NCBI RefSeq assembly: GCF_900110135.1
Contig: NZ_FOCO01000002.1
Coordinates: 62,001-126,000 of the forward strand
From: Pseudorhodobacter antarcticus
GTDB lineage: Bacteria > Pseudomonadota > Alphaproteobacteria > Rhodobacterales > Rhodobacteraceae
Direction: 5' to 3'
Length of the DNA: 64,000 nt
Part shown: positions 34,187 through 44,136 of the stretch, piece after piece
Layout: each line of letters begins with the position of its first letter
Numbering within the stretch: position 1 is the first letter of the stretch
The notes under the pieces: model-generated
What the model was told of the DNA's origin: nothing
The model's input: the letters and a program-made list of their open reading frames with translations, nothing else
Databases searched by the model: none
Position numbers and translations under genes: made by a program

Positions 34187-34405
34187 GGCTTTGGTCTTTC
34201 TGAAAGGTCTAAAAGTGTCGTGCGCGTACCATAGCGATCCCCGCGCGCGCGGCAAGACGCGGCAAGGCTTGGGCAAACGATTAGCGATTGGCCTCAAAAC
34301 CGCGAGGTTTCCCCCGATCTGCGGCCAACCTCGCCAAACAAGGGCCACTCCCGCCATGCGTTGCCTTTTGCGCCCCGCAAAAAGCACCTTATCCTTGGGC
34401 CGCAC

Positions 34406-34424
34406 AGCGCTTTTGCAAAGCGCT
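34406..34424. repeat. Perfect 8-base hairpin between the zinc-finger gene and DUF1285
   Basis: AGCGCTTT (34406-34413) and AAAGCGCT (34417-34424) with a TGC loop, 5 bases beyond the DUF1285 stop on the minus strand. It could be a weak terminator; no T tract follows. The rest of the 242-base gap shows nothing else. Confidence 0.5.
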
Positions 34425-34428
34425 GCGA

Positions 34429-35031
34429 TCACGCAAGTTCCGCGGCCGGGATGAACGGGAAAAACACGCCCCCCGACCACAGGCCAAACCACTCCGCCCC
34501 CTCATGCGCTACACAAACCCCCAAATCCACCAGCCGGTAAAACGACTTGCGGTCAATCAGCGCCTCCAACCCGTCCCGCACCATGACATAGGGTGACGGC
34601 TCGCCGCTTTCTGCATCGCGCACCACGCGCAGGGGGTGGTCCGCCCCCGCCACCACCCGGTCGCCCACATGCGTCACAAAGGTCAACCGCTGCGCATCCC
34701 CCACACCCGCCGCTTCAAAATCCACCGCCACAAACGGCGCGTCATCCACGGTGATTCCCACCTTCTCCACCGGGGTCACAAGGTAATACCGCCCCCCCTC
34801 CAGCTTCAAAATGTTGGAAAACATCCGCACCATGCCGGGCCGCCCAATCGGCGTGCCTTCATGGAACCACGTCCCGTCCCGCGCAATCCGCATATCCAAA
34901 TCGCCACAAAACGGCGGGTTCCACAGATGCACCGGGGCAGGGCCCGCCCCTTTGCCCACCGCTTGCACCGACGCCATCACGCCTTCTGCACTTGGTTTCA
35001 CAATCAATTGTCCGTCATTCCCTTTTGCCAT
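34429..35031 (-). CDS. DUF1285 protein
   Basis: A 200-residue cytoplasmic protein of the DUF1285 family: [51 protein letters not shown] and [13 protein letters not shown] are highly characteristic. Structures of family members show a two-domain fold; the function is unknown. It is divergent from the MoxR gene with 61 bases between; this adjacency is usual in alphaproteobacteria and suggests a functional link. Confidence 0.92.
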   Translation of the reverse strand: MAKGNDGQLIVKPSAEGVMASVQAVGKGAGPAPVHLWNPPFCGDLDMRIARDGTWFHEGTPIGRPGMVRMFSNILKLEGGRYYLVTPVEKVGITVDDAPFVAVDFEAAGVGDAQRLTFVTHVGDRVVAGADHPLRVVRDAESGEPSPYVMVRDGLEALIDRKSFYRLVDLGVCVAHEGAEWFGLWSGGVFFPFIPAAELA

Positions 35032-35092
35032 TTGAACCTTGCGACATAAATCGGTCTAATAGGCCCAATATAACCCGTGCTTGAGGATTGTC

Positions 35093-36127
35093 ATGCCCCA
35101 GACTCCATCCACCAGTCCAGATACCACCGCTAATGCCGCCCAATTGGTCACCGACATCGAAACCTTGGGGGAAAAGCTGCGCGCGGCAAAGGCCTCGATC
35201 AACCAGCGGTTCATCGGGCAGGGGCAGGTGGTGGACCTTGTGCTGGCGTCCTTGCTCTGCGGCGGCCATGCGCTGTTGGTGGGCTTGCCGGGCCTTGGCA
35301 AAACCCGCCTTATTGATACGCTGTCCACCGTGATGGGCCTGCACGGCAACCGCATCCAGTTCACCCCCGATCTGATGCCCGCGGACATTTTGGGGTCTGA
35401 GGTGCTGGATGGCACCGACGGCACCCGCGCCTTTCGCTTTATCGAAGGGCCGATTTTCTGCCAGCTTCTGATGGCGGATGAAATTAACCGCGCCAGCCCC
35501 CGCACCCAATCCGCGCTGCTGCAAGCGATGCAGGAACGCGAAGTCACCATCGCAGGCAAACACCGACCCCTTGGAACCCCGTTCCACGTCCTCGCCACCC
35601 AAAACCCGATTGAACAAGAAGGCACCTATCCCCTGCCCGAAGCGCAGCTTGACCGCTTCCTTGTCCAAATCGACGTGGCCTACCCCGATCGCGCGACAGA
35701 ACGTGACATCCTGCTGGCGACAACCGGCGCTGATGAGGCGCAAGTGCACGGCGTTTTCACCGCCACGGAACTGCTCGCCGCCCAATCCGTGCTGCGCCGC
35801 ATGCCCGTGGGCGATCAAGTGGTGGAAGGCATCCTCGATCTGGTCCGCGCCTGCCGCCCCGATGAACCCGAAGGCGCGGCCTTGCGTGGTCAGCTTTCTT
35901 GGGGCCCCGGCCCCCGCGCGGCCCAAGCCCTCATGCTCACCGTTCGCGCGCGCGCGCTACTCGATGGTCGCCTCGCGCCCTCGATCGCTGATGTGGCCGC
36001 CCTCGCGCGCCCCGTGCTTATCCACCGCATGGCGCTGTCCTTCGCCGCCCGTGCCCGCGGCGAAAGCCTTGGTGGGTTAATCGACGCCACCGTGACCCGC
36101 ACCTTGGGACTTGAGGCTGCTGCGTGA
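35093..36127 (+). CDS. MoxR family AAA+ ATPase
   Basis: A 344-residue AAA+ chaperone. Walker A GLPGLGKT (64-71), Walker B LLMADEINRASP (126-137), sensor ATQNPIEQEGTYPLPEAQ and the C-terminal lid are intact. MoxR ATPases work with VWA-domain partners to insert cofactors or remodel proteins; the next three genes code for such partners. Start at 35093 after GAGGATTG. The stop overlaps the DUF58 start by 4 bases. Confidence 0.94.
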   Translation: MPQTPSTSPDTTANAAQLVTDIETLGEKLRAAKASINQRFIGQGQVVDLVLASLLCGGHALLVGLPGLGKTRLIDTLSTVMGLHGNRIQFTPDLMPADILGSEVLDGTDGTRAFRFIEGPIFCQLLMADEINRASPRTQSALLQAMQEREVTIAGKHRPLGTPFHVLATQNPIEQEGTYPLPEAQLDRFLVQIDVAYPDRATERDILLATTGADEAQVHGVFTATELLAAQSVLRRMPVGDQVVEGILDLVRACRPDEPEGAALRGQLSWGPGPRAAQALMLTVRARALLDGRLAPSIADVAALARPVLIHRMALSFAARARGESLGGLIDATVTRTLGLEAAA

Positions 36128-37008
36128 CACCGCAACTCGCTCCCGATCTGCGATCAAGGGCCGAAGGGCTGGGTGCAGCACTGCCCGCTCTGTTGGCGCA
36201 GGCCGAACACCTGTCGGCCACCGTAATCTTGGGCGAACATGGGCGCAGGCGTGCCGGCATGGGCGATGAGTTTTGGCAATACCGCCCCGCCTCCGCGGGT
36301 GATAGCGCAGGCTCAGTCGATTGGCGCCGTTCCGCGCGGTCCGATCAGCATTTCGTGCGCGAACGCGAATGGCAAGCCGCCCAAACCGTGGCCCTGTGGG
36401 TCGACCCCTCCCGCGCCATGCAATTCTCGGGCGACCCATCGCGCGCGCCCAAAACTGATCGCGCGCATCTTCTCGCCCTCGCCCTCTCCGTCCTGCTGCT
36501 GCGCGGTGGCGAACGCGTCGGCCTTGCAGGCGGCGACACCCGCCCCCGCGCAGGCCGCGCGCAAATTTTGCACCTGATGCAAGGCCTTACCACCGCCGCG
36601 CAAAACCCCACCGATTACGGCAGCCCCGATGTCGCGGGCCTCACCTCCCACGGCCGCGCCGTGTTTTTCTCCGATTTTCTCGGCAATCCCGAAGATGTGG
36701 AAACCGCCCTCGGTATGGCCTCCGATCGCGGCGTGCGCGGCGCTTTGGTCCAAATCCTCGACCCGGCGGAGGAGGAGTTTCCCTTCGACGGTCGCACCAT
36801 TTTCGAATCGATGGGCGGGTCTTTGCGCCATGAAACCCTGCGCGCAGGCGATCTGCGCACCCGCTACCTCGACCGTTTGGCCGAACGCAAAGCACATATC
36901 CAATCCCTCGCCCGCGCGTCCGGCTGGCATTATCTGTGCCACCACACCGGCCAATCCGCGCAATCCGCCCTTCTCTGGCTCTACGCCGCACTTGAGCGGG
37001 GCCGCTGA
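36124..37008 (+). CDS. DUF58 protein with degenerate VWA metal site
   Basis: A 294-residue cytoplasmic protein. The DUF58 signature (DEFWQYRPASAGDSAGSVDWRRSARSD region, residues 48-73, then RERE) precedes a VWA-like domain. The MIDAS loop reads D94-P-S-R-A98, in place of the usual DxSxS, so one metal-ligand Ser is Ala. DUF58 proteins usually pair with MoxR. It overlaps moxR and the following gene (TGATG), so all are coupled. Confidence 0.9.
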   Translation: MTPQLAPDLRSRAEGLGAALPALLAQAEHLSATVILGEHGRRRAGMGDEFWQYRPASAGDSAGSVDWRRSARSDQHFVREREWQAAQTVALWVDPSRAMQFSGDPSRAPKTDRAHLLALALSVLLLRGGERVGLAGGDTRPRAGRAQILHLMQGLTTAAQNPTDYGSPDVAGLTSHGRAVFFSDFLGNPEDVETALGMASDRGVRGALVQILDPAEEEFPFDGRTIFESMGGSLRHETLRAGDLRTRYLDRLAERKAHIQSLARASGWHYLCHHTGQSAQSALLWLYAALERGR

Positions 37009-39776
37009 TGTTCATGCTCGGCCCCATTGGCTTCACCACGCCGCTTCTCCTCCTCGGCCTCCTCGCGCTGCCTATCCTCTGGCTGCTCCTGCGCGCCGTC
37101 CCACCCGCCCCCATCCGCCGCCGCTTTCCCGGCGTGGCGCTTCTCTTGGGGCTAAAGGATGCGGAGGCTGAAACCGACAAAACCCCGTGGTGGCTCCTCC
37201 TGTTGCGCATGATTGCCATCGCCGCCGCCATCATCGGTTTTGCGGGCCCCGTCCTGAACCCCGACCAGCGCGAAACCGCCAGCACAGGCCCGCTTCTTAT
37301 CCTCATGGACGCCTCATGGGCCGATGCCCGCGACTGGCCCCGCCGCCTTGATCGCACAACCGCCCTGTTGGATGAAGCTGCGCGCACAGGCCGCCCCGTG
37401 GCCCTCATCCGCCTCACGGATGCGCCGACCGCCCCGGTGTTCCAAGCCGCTGGCGCGCTGTCGCAAACCGTGGCAGGCGTCACCCCAAACCCATGGACCC
37501 CTGATTTTGCCGCATGGGCCACCGCCCTGCCGCCCGGCGATTTCGCCAGCTTTTGGCTGTCGGACGGCCTCGACCACCCCGGCCGCGCCACCTTGCGTGA
37601 CGCGTTGCAATCGCGCGGCCAACTCACAGTTTTCGAAAGCCCACGCCCCATCATCGCCCTGCGCCCCGCCCAATTTGCGGACGGCGTCATCCAACTTTCC
37701 GCCACCCGCCTGCCCGCCACCGACAACCAAACAATCGAAATCTCCGCCCGTGGCCTCGACCCCGCAGGGATTGAACGCGAACTCGCCCGCATCCCCCTCA
37801 CCTTTGCGGCAGACGACCAAAACGCCACCACTGACCTGTCGCTGCCCCCTGAACTGCGCAACCGCGTCAGCCGCTTTGAACTGGCAGGCATCCGGTCCGC
37901 CGCCGCCGTCACCCTCACCGATGACAGCCTGAAACGCCGCAAAGTTGCCCTGATCTCCAACACCGGCGAAGATGAAGCCCTCCAACTCCTCTCCCCCACC
38001 CATTACCTGCGCCAAGCGTTGGACCCCGTAGCCGAACTGATCGACGGCTCCGTGTCCGACATCATCCTCGCCAACCCCGATGTGATCGTGCTGGCCGATG
38101 TCGCCACCCTGTCGCCGCTCGAATCCGACCAAATGCTGGATTGGCTCGACACGGGCGGTCTGCTGCTGCGCTTCGCAGGCCCCCGCCTCGCCGCCTCCGA
38201 CATCAGCCGCGATGCCGAGGATGCGCTGCTGCCCGTCCGTCTGCGCGCGGGCGGCCGTAACGTCGGCGGCGCGATGAGCTGGGGGGAGCCGAAATTCCTG
38301 GCAGGTTTCGCCGAAGGTTCGCCCTTTTTCGGCCTGCAAATCCCTCCTGATGTGACCGTTTCGGCCCAAGTTCTGGCGCAACCCGACCCCGATCTGGCCG
38401 CCCGCACCATTGCGGCGCTGGCCGATGGCACGCCCTTGGTCACACGCAAACCCGTGGGGCAGGGGCAGGTGGTGCTGTTCCACGTCACCGCCAACGCGGA
38501 ATGGTCCACCCTGCCACTGTCGGGCCTGTTCGTGCAAATGCTTGAACGCCTTGCAGTCTCCACCCGCCCCGCCGCCCCGGATGCCGCCGATCTGGCAGGC
38601 CAAACTTGGGTGCCCCAAGTCGCGCTTGATGCCTTTGGCCGCCTGAATGACGCGGGCGAGGTGGCTGGCGTTGACGGGCAAACCCTTGCCACGGCGCTGT
38701 CCACCACTGGCCCCTCAGCGGCCCTGCCCCCCGGCCTTTACGCAGGCGATGATCGCCGCGTGGCGTTGAATGTGACCCGCGCCGATACCACCTTAACCCC
38801 AGCGGCATGGCCCGCGACCATCACACGCGAAGGGTTGGATGTGCAAACCGAACAAGCCCTGAAAGGCACAGCGCTGGCCACAGCACTCTCGCTGCTGCTG
38901 ATCGACATCCTCGCAGCCCTCGCGCTCTCGGGCCGCCTTCTCGGCACAATGCGCAACGCCGCCATGATCGCCACCGCCCTTCTGCTCCTAAACCCCCACC
39001 CATCCCACGCGCAAATCCCTGATGATCTAAGGGCGATTGAGGCGACATCCGCCCTGCGCCTCGGCTATGTCGTCACCGGCGATGCTCGTGTCGATGATAT
39101 CTCGCGCGCAGGCCTCGCGGGCCTTGGCCAACGCCTGTTTGAACGCACCACCATCGAACCCGAATCCCCCCTCGCGGTGAACCTCGAATCCGATGAACTG
39201 CTGTTTTTCCCCTTCCTTTATTGGCCCGTCACCGTCGATCAGCCTATGCCCTCGGCCGCCGCCTACGCCGCCCTGAACCGCTATTTGCGCACGGGTGGCA
39301 TGATTTTATTCGACACCCGCGATGGTGATATCGCAGGCGCCGCCCAAACCCCGGCCGCGCGAAAATTGCAACTCCTCGCCGCCCCGCTGGATATTCCTCC
39401 TTTGGAAATCCTGCCCGAAGATCACGTGCTTACCCGCAGCTTCTACCTCCTCCAAGATTTCCCCGGCCGCCACAATCACCGCGATCTGTGGGTGGAGGCG
39501 TCCCCCCCAGACGCCGAACTGGCTGAAGGGATGCCCTTTCGCAACCTCAACGATGGCGTGACCCCCGTGGTGATCGGTGGCAACGACTGGGCCGCCGCGT
39601 GGGCGCTCGATGCCCGCGGTGCGCCGATGTTTCCGGTGGGCCGCGGCTTTGCAGGCGACCGCCAGCGCGAAATTGCCACCCGCTTTGGCATCAACCTCAT
39701 CATGCATGTCCTTACCGGGAATTATAAATCCGATCAGGTCCATGTCCCTGCCTTGCTGGAAAGATTGGGCCAATAA
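37008..39776 (+). CDS. BatA-like N-terminus plus DUF4159 large membrane protein
   Basis: A 922-residue protein. Residues 1-85 match the aerotolerance N-terminal domain with two membrane helices (TPLLLLGLLALPILWLLLRA and LLLLRMIAIAAAIIGFAGP). A VWA-like region begins at 95; its MIDAS loop is D101-A-S-W-A105, again lacking the second Ser. Two helices near 620-660 precede a C-terminal DUF4159 domain (about 670-922), a flavodoxin- or GATase-like fold, with LRLGYVVTGD and YLRTGGMILFDTRDGD. It starts inside the DUF58 stop (TGATG) and the next gene begins on the base after its stop. Confidence 0.9.
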   Translation: MFMLGPIGFTTPLLLLGLLALPILWLLLRAVPPAPIRRRFPGVALLLGLKDAEAETDKTPWWLLLLRMIAIAAAIIGFAGPVLNPDQRETASTGPLLILMDASWADARDWPRRLDRTTALLDEAARTGRPVALIRLTDAPTAPVFQAAGALSQTVAGVTPNPWTPDFAAWATALPPGDFASFWLSDGLDHPGRATLRDALQSRGQLTVFESPRPIIALRPAQFADGVIQLSATRLPATDNQTIEISARGLDPAGIERELARIPLTFAADDQNATTDLSLPPELRNRVSRFELAGIRSAAAVTLTDDSLKRRKVALISNTGEDEALQLLSPTHYLRQALDPVAELIDGSVSDIILANPDVIVLADVATLSPLESDQMLDWLDTGGLLLRFAGPRLAASDISRDAEDALLPVRLRAGGRNVGGAMSWGEPKFLAGFAEGSPFFGLQIPPDVTVSAQVLAQPDPDLAARTIAALADGTPLVTRKPVGQGQVVLFHVTANAEWSTLPLSGLFVQMLERLAVSTRPAAPDAADLAGQTWVPQVALDAFGRLNDAGEVAGVDGQTLATALSTTGPSAALPPGLYAGDDRRVALNVTRADTTLTPAAWPATITREGLDVQTEQALKGTALATALSLLLIDILAALALSGRLLGTMRNAAMIATALLLLNPHPSHAQIPDDLRAIEATSALRLGYVVTGDARVDDISRAGLAGLGQRLFERTTIEPESPLAVNLESDELLFFPFLYWPVTVDQPMPSAAAYAALNRYLRTGGMILFDTRDGDIAGAAQTPAARKLQLLAAPLDIPPLEILPEDHVLTRSFYLLQDFPGRHNHRDLWVEASPPDAELAEGMPFRNLNDGVTPVVIGGNDWAAAWALDARGAPMFPVGRGFAGDRQREIATRFGINLIMHVLTGNYKSDQVHVPALLERLGQ

Positions 39777-41849
39777 ATGACCAACCTAATCTTTGATCCC
39801 TTGATCCCGCTTGCCGCCCTCTATACCCTCGCGGGGTTTGCGCTTGCCATCACCGCCTACGCCCTATGGCGCGGCCTCTCGGGCTGGGCCTTGCGCGGTC
39901 TTGGCTCCATCGCGCTGCTGGCCGCCCTCGCCAACCCCGCGTTCCAGCGCGAAGATCGCGAACCTTTGTCCGACATCGTGATCGCGGTGGTTGATGAAAG
40001 TGCCAGCCAACGAATCGGCACCCGCCCCGATCAATCCGCCACAGCCCTTGCGCGGGTCCAAGCTGAAATCGCGGCCCTGCCCAACACCGAACTGCGCATC
40101 CTGCGGCTGGGCGATGGTGACGGCGACACCGGCACCCAACTGATGACCGCGCTGGCCGAAGGCATCGCCGAAGAACCCCGCGCGCGCATCGCCGGTGCCA
40201 TCCTGATCACCGATGGCCAAGCGCATGATTTGCCGCTGGCCCCCGATCTGCCCGCCCCCCTGCACGTCCTTCTCACGGGCCAATCCACCGATTGGGACCG
40301 CCGCCTGATCATAAAAAACGCCCCCGCCTTTGCCATTCTGGGCGAATCCATCACCCTGACCCTGCGCATCGACGATCAAGGCGCGGTGCCCGCCGACATC
40401 GCAGGCAGCGCCAGCATCTCCATCGCGGTGGACGGCGGCGACCCCCAATCTTACCGCGTTCCGGTGGGCGAAGATCTCGAACTCCCCGTAACCCTCCCCC
40501 ACGGCGGCATGAATGTGCTGCAATTCCAAGTGGATGTGACGCCCGGCGAGCTGACTGACCGTAACAACGCCGCCGTGGTGCAAATCAACGGCGTGCGCGA
40601 CCGTCTGCGCGTTTTGCTGGTCTCCGGCGAGCCGCACACAGGCGAACGCGTCTGGCGCAACCTTCTAAAATCCGACCCCTCGGTGGACCTCGTGCATTTC
40701 ACCATCCTGCGCCCGCCCGAAAAACAAGACGGGATTCCGGTGTCCGAACTCTCCCTCATCGCCTTTCCCACCCGCGAATTGTTCGTGGAAAAAATCGACG
40801 AATTCGACCTGATCATCTTTGATCGCTACCGCCTGCGCGGCATCTTGCCCACCGCCTATTTTGACAGCGTGCGCGATTACGTCAAACGCGGCGGCACAGT
40901 CCTTATCGCCGCTGGCCCCGAATTTGGCTCGGCCGACAGCCTGTGGCGGTCGTCGCTTGGCGAAATCATGCCCGTCACCGCCACCAGCCGCGTGTTTGAA
41001 CAAGGGTTTCGCCCCGAACTTACCGATCTGGGCCGCCGCCACCCCGTCACCCAAGGGCTAGAGGCATCCGCCCCCGAAGGCGGTTGGGGCCAATGGTTCC
41101 GCCAAATAGGCATCACCCAAACCTCCGGTCAGGCGGTCATGTCGGGCATCGACGGGTCGCCCTTGCTAGTGCTGGACCGGGTGGACGAAGGGCGCATCGC
41201 CGTCCTCGCCTCGGACCATATGTGGCTGTGGGGGCGCGGCTATGACGGCGGCGGCCCGCAGTTGGAACTGCTGCGCCGCCTCGCCCATTGGATGATGAAA
41301 GAGCCGGAGCTGGAGGAGGAGGCGCTGGTCGCCACCGCCACAGGCCAACGCCTCACCATCACCCGCCGCACCATCGGCGATGCCCCCGGCCCGGTCACGA
41401 TCACCGCCCCCAATGGCACCACAACCGAACTTATCCTGCCCGAAACTGGCCCCGGCCGCTACATGGCGCAATATGACGCGCCCGAAATGGGCCTTTATAA
41501 ATTCACCCAAGGCGACCTTTCGACCGTCATGGCGCTCGGCCCCTCCGCCCCGCGCGAATTTGAGGAAACGATCGCCAGCGAAGACCCGTTGACCCCCATA
41601 GTGGCCCCGATGCGCGGCGGCTTTCAAACCATCGCGGATGGCACACCGGATATTCGGACCGTGGGGCAGGGCCGCGTGGCGTCCGGTCGCGGCTGGATCG
41701 GCATCACCCCGCGCGGAGCGTATCTGACCCAAGATATCCGCGTCTCACCTTTGCTGCCCGCATGGGTCTGGCTCTTGCTGTCGGTCGCCCTCATCCTCGC
41801 CGCGTGGTTGATTGAGGGGCGCAGGGGCCGCAAAACCACCCCGGTTTAG
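39777..41849 (+). CDS. Membrane protein with VWA-like and glutamine-amidotransferase-like domains
   Basis: A 690-residue protein. Two N-terminal helices (10-55), a VWA-like domain with an intact DxSxS loop (D73-E-S-A-S77) and ILITDGQAHD, then an Ig-like region, a class I amidotransferase-like domain (FDLIIFDRYRLRG, RGGTVLIAAGPEFG; no catalytic Cys seen), and a final helix (LPAWVWLLLSVALILAAWLIEG). It completes the MoxR operon. Similar four-gene operons in rhizobia have been reported to affect envelope integrity (from memory). Its stop overlaps the convergent DUF599 stop. Confidence 0.85.
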   Translation: MTNLIFDPLIPLAALYTLAGFALAITAYALWRGLSGWALRGLGSIALLAALANPAFQREDREPLSDIVIAVVDESASQRIGTRPDQSATALARVQAEIAALPNTELRILRLGDGDGDTGTQLMTALAEGIAEEPRARIAGAILITDGQAHDLPLAPDLPAPLHVLLTGQSTDWDRRLIIKNAPAFAILGESITLTLRIDDQGAVPADIAGSASISIAVDGGDPQSYRVPVGEDLELPVTLPHGGMNVLQFQVDVTPGELTDRNNAAVVQINGVRDRLRVLLVSGEPHTGERVWRNLLKSDPSVDLVHFTILRPPEKQDGIPVSELSLIAFPTRELFVEKIDEFDLIIFDRYRLRGILPTAYFDSVRDYVKRGGTVLIAAGPEFGSADSLWRSSLGEIMPVTATSRVFEQGFRPELTDLGRRHPVTQGLEASAPEGGWGQWFRQIGITQTSGQAVMSGIDGSPLLVLDRVDEGRIAVLASDHMWLWGRGYDGGGPQLELLRRLAHWMMKEPELEEEALVATATGQRLTITRRTIGDAPGPVTITAPNGTTTELILPETGPGRYMAQYDAPEMGLYKFTQGDLSTVMALGPSAPREFEETIASEDPLTPIVAPMRGGFQTIADGTPDIRTVGQGRVASGRGWIGITPRGAYLTQDIRVSPLLPAWVWLLLSVALILAAWLIEGRRGRKTTPV

Positions 41850-42544
41850 GTCCCGTACCCCTGCATCACAATCAACCGCGACTGACTGATAAACTCCCGC
41901 CGCACCAACACGGCGGCGGTGACACAGGTCGTAAACAACAGCGCATAGGGCCCCAGCAACCACCCCAACGCGCCCAAAGCAAAGTAAATCGACCGCAACC
42001 CGCGGTTAAAACTGCGCGCCGCGGTGATGTTAATCTCGGCGGCAGCATGCGCGCGGGGCAGGGCGTCTGGCGCGTCTTGGGCATTGGGCACCGCCGCCAT
42101 CATAATCGCACAATAGCCGAACAACCGATGCGACCAGATGAATTTCAACAGCGCATTGGCGACGAAAATCATCACCAAAACCACCTTCAGCTCCAGCACC
42201 ATCCCCGGCACCTCCAGCGTCAAATCCGCCGCAAAACTGTCCAATCGGTCACTGTTGCCAATCACCGCAATCCCGCCCCCCAGCGTGATCATGCAGGCCG
42301 ATGCAAAAAACGCCGTGCCTTGGCGCAAACTATCCAGCACCGCCGCATCAAAAATCCTTGGCTGGCGGCTGATGAATTGCACCATCCAATCGCGCCGATA
42401 CTGCGCCATCAACACCGACACCGACGGGCGGCGCGCAGGCGGATGTTCCACCATCCATCCAAGGCCCCCCCAAGCCAGCAGCAGAACCGCCACCGCCGCC
42501 ATGTCAAACATCGTAAAAGCCGTTAGGATTTGGGGGGTGGTCAT
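41846..42544 (-). CDS. DUF599 membrane protein
   Basis: A 232-residue protein with about four membrane helices (FDMAAVAVLLLAWGGLGWMV, GTAFFASACMITLGGGIAVIG, ELKVVLVMIFVANALLKFIWS and YFALGALGWLLGPYALLFTTC). RRDWMVQFISRQPRIFDA and ARSFNRGLRSIYFALGAL are DUF599 landmarks. Function unknown. Start at 42544 after AGGCAAAAG. Overlaps the upstream convergent gene by 4 bases at the stops. Confidence 0.9.
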   Translation of the reverse strand: MTTPQILTAFTMFDMAAVAVLLLAWGGLGWMVEHPPARRPSVSVLMAQYRRDWMVQFISRQPRIFDAAVLDSLRQGTAFFASACMITLGGGIAVIGNSDRLDSFAADLTLEVPGMVLELKVVLVMIFVANALLKFIWSHRLFGYCAIMMAAVPNAQDAPDALPRAHAAAEINITAARSFNRGLRSIYFALGALGWLLGPYALLFTTCVTAAVLVRREFISQSRLIVMQGYGT

Positions 42545-42685
42545 CTTTTGCCTGTCTGTCAAATGCACCCCCATGCGCTAAGGGAAATCACAGCAGCGGG
42601 CAAGGAAGGCTTGATTTTAGGTGTAATTGGTTATATATATTTACCAGTTGACTCACATCGGGGTCGCATTGGGGGGAACCAGCCT

Positions 42686-44116
42686 ATGGAAATGCCAAAA
42701 ATCGACGCGTCAATTGTCGCGCGCAAACCCGCCATTGTCGCGGCCTTGCTGCAAGTTTTGCCCCCAGATGCCGTGATCTATGACGAAATCGAAGTGCGCG
42801 CCTATGAATGTGACGCGCTGACCGCCTATAAATGCCCGCCATTGGTGGCCGTTCTGCCCCGCACCACCGCCGAGGTTGCCGCCGTCCTGCGCATTTGCCA
42901 CCAAATGGGCGTGCCCGTGGTGCCGCGCGGGTCGGGCACCAGCCTTGCGGGCGGCGCGCTGCCCACAGGCGATTGCGTGATTTTGGGCGTGGCGCGCATG
43001 AATGATGTGCTGGAAACCGATTACCCCAACCGCTACATTCGCGTGCAATCGGGCCGCACCAACCTGTCGGTCACGGGGGCGGTGGAATCGGATGGATTTT
43101 TCTATGCGCCGGATCCGTCCAGCCAGCTGGCTTGCGCGATTGCGGGCAATATCGCCATGAATTCCGGCGGGGCGCATTGTCTGAAATATGGGGTCACGAC
43201 GAATAACCTTTTGGGCGTCACTATGGTCCAAATGGACGGCACAATCCTCGAAATCGGCGGCGCGCATCTGGATGCGGGCGGCCTTGATTTGCTGGGCGTG
43301 ATCTGCGGGTCCGAGGGGCAATTGGGCGTGGTGACCGAAGCCACCTTGCGCATCCTGCCCAAACCCGAAGGCGCGCGCCCGGTCCTGATCGGGTTTAACA
43401 GCAACGAGGTGGCGGGCGAATGCGTGTCCGACATCATCAAAGCAGGCATCCTGCCCGTGGCGATCGAATTCATGGACCGCCCGTGTATCGAGGCGACCGA
43501 GGCGTTCGCCAAAGCCGGCTATCCAAAATGCGAGGCATTGTTGATCGTGGAGGTCGAAGGGTCACGCGCCGAAATCGACGAACAACTGGCCCTGATCGTG
43601 GCCATCGCCCGCCGCCACAACCCGGTTGAAGTGCGCGAGGCGGCGGATGACGACCAAGCCAAACGCATCTGGCTGGGCCGCAAATCCGCCTTTGGCGCGA
43701 TGGGACAAATCAACGATTACATGTGCTTGGACGGAACCATCCCGGTGTCCAGCCTGCCTTACGTGTTGCGCCGGATAGGGGAGTTCAGCAAACACTATGG
43801 CCTTGATGTCGCCAACGTGTTCCACGCGGGCGATGGCAACATGCACCCTTTGATTTTGTATGATGCGAACAAACCGGGCGATTTGGAGCTGTGCGAGGCG
43901 TTCGGCGCCGATGTGCTGCGCCTGTGCGTGGAGGTTGGGGGTTGTTTGACCGGAGAACACGGTGTGGGCATTGAAAAGCGCGATTTGATGAAAGTGCAAT
44001 TTGCCCCCGAAGATATGGAAGCGCAATTGATGGTCAAAGATGTGTTCGACCCCAAATGGCTGTTGAACCCGGCCAAGGTGTTTCCGCTTGACGTGACAGC
44101 AAGCCGCCGCGCGTGA
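42686..44116 (+). CDS. glcD: Glycolate oxidase subunit GlcD
   Basis: A 476-residue FAD-linked oxidase that turns glycolate into glyoxylate. The FAD-binding PCMH domain shows VVPRGSGTSLAGGALP, SGRTNLSVTGAVESDGFFYAPDPSSQ and GNIAMNSGGAHCLKYGVTTNN; the C-terminal domain shows NVFHAGDGNMHPLILYD and GGCLTGEHGVGIEKRDLM. Starts ATG 42686 (after GGGGGGAACC) or 42692 are both possible. The glcE gene is 153 bases away, across a tandem hairpin repeat. Confidence 0.96.
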   Translation: MEMPKIDASIVARKPAIVAALLQVLPPDAVIYDEIEVRAYECDALTAYKCPPLVAVLPRTTAEVAAVLRICHQMGVPVVPRGSGTSLAGGALPTGDCVILGVARMNDVLETDYPNRYIRVQSGRTNLSVTGAVESDGFFYAPDPSSQLACAIAGNIAMNSGGAHCLKYGVTTNNLLGVTMVQMDGTILEIGGAHLDAGGLDLLGVICGSEGQLGVVTEATLRILPKPEGARPVLIGFNSNEVAGECVSDIIKAGILPVAIEFMDRPCIEATEAFAKAGYPKCEALLIVEVEGSRAEIDEQLALIVAIARRHNPVEVREAADDDQAKRIWLGRKSAFGAMGQINDYMCLDGTIPVSSLPYVLRRIGEFSKHYGLDVANVFHAGDGNMHPLILYDANKPGDLELCEAFGADVLRLCVEVGGCLTGEHGVGIEKRDLMKVQFAPEDMEAQLMVKDVFDPKWLLNPAKVFPLDVTASRRA

Positions 44117-44136
44117 TGCTGGGTTAGATGGCGAAA

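Noticed and set aside
37314-38681. 455-residue open frame on the minus strand inside the DUF4159 gene
   Set aside because: Gly/Gln-rich shadow translation of a high-GC gene with clear codon bias on the other strand.
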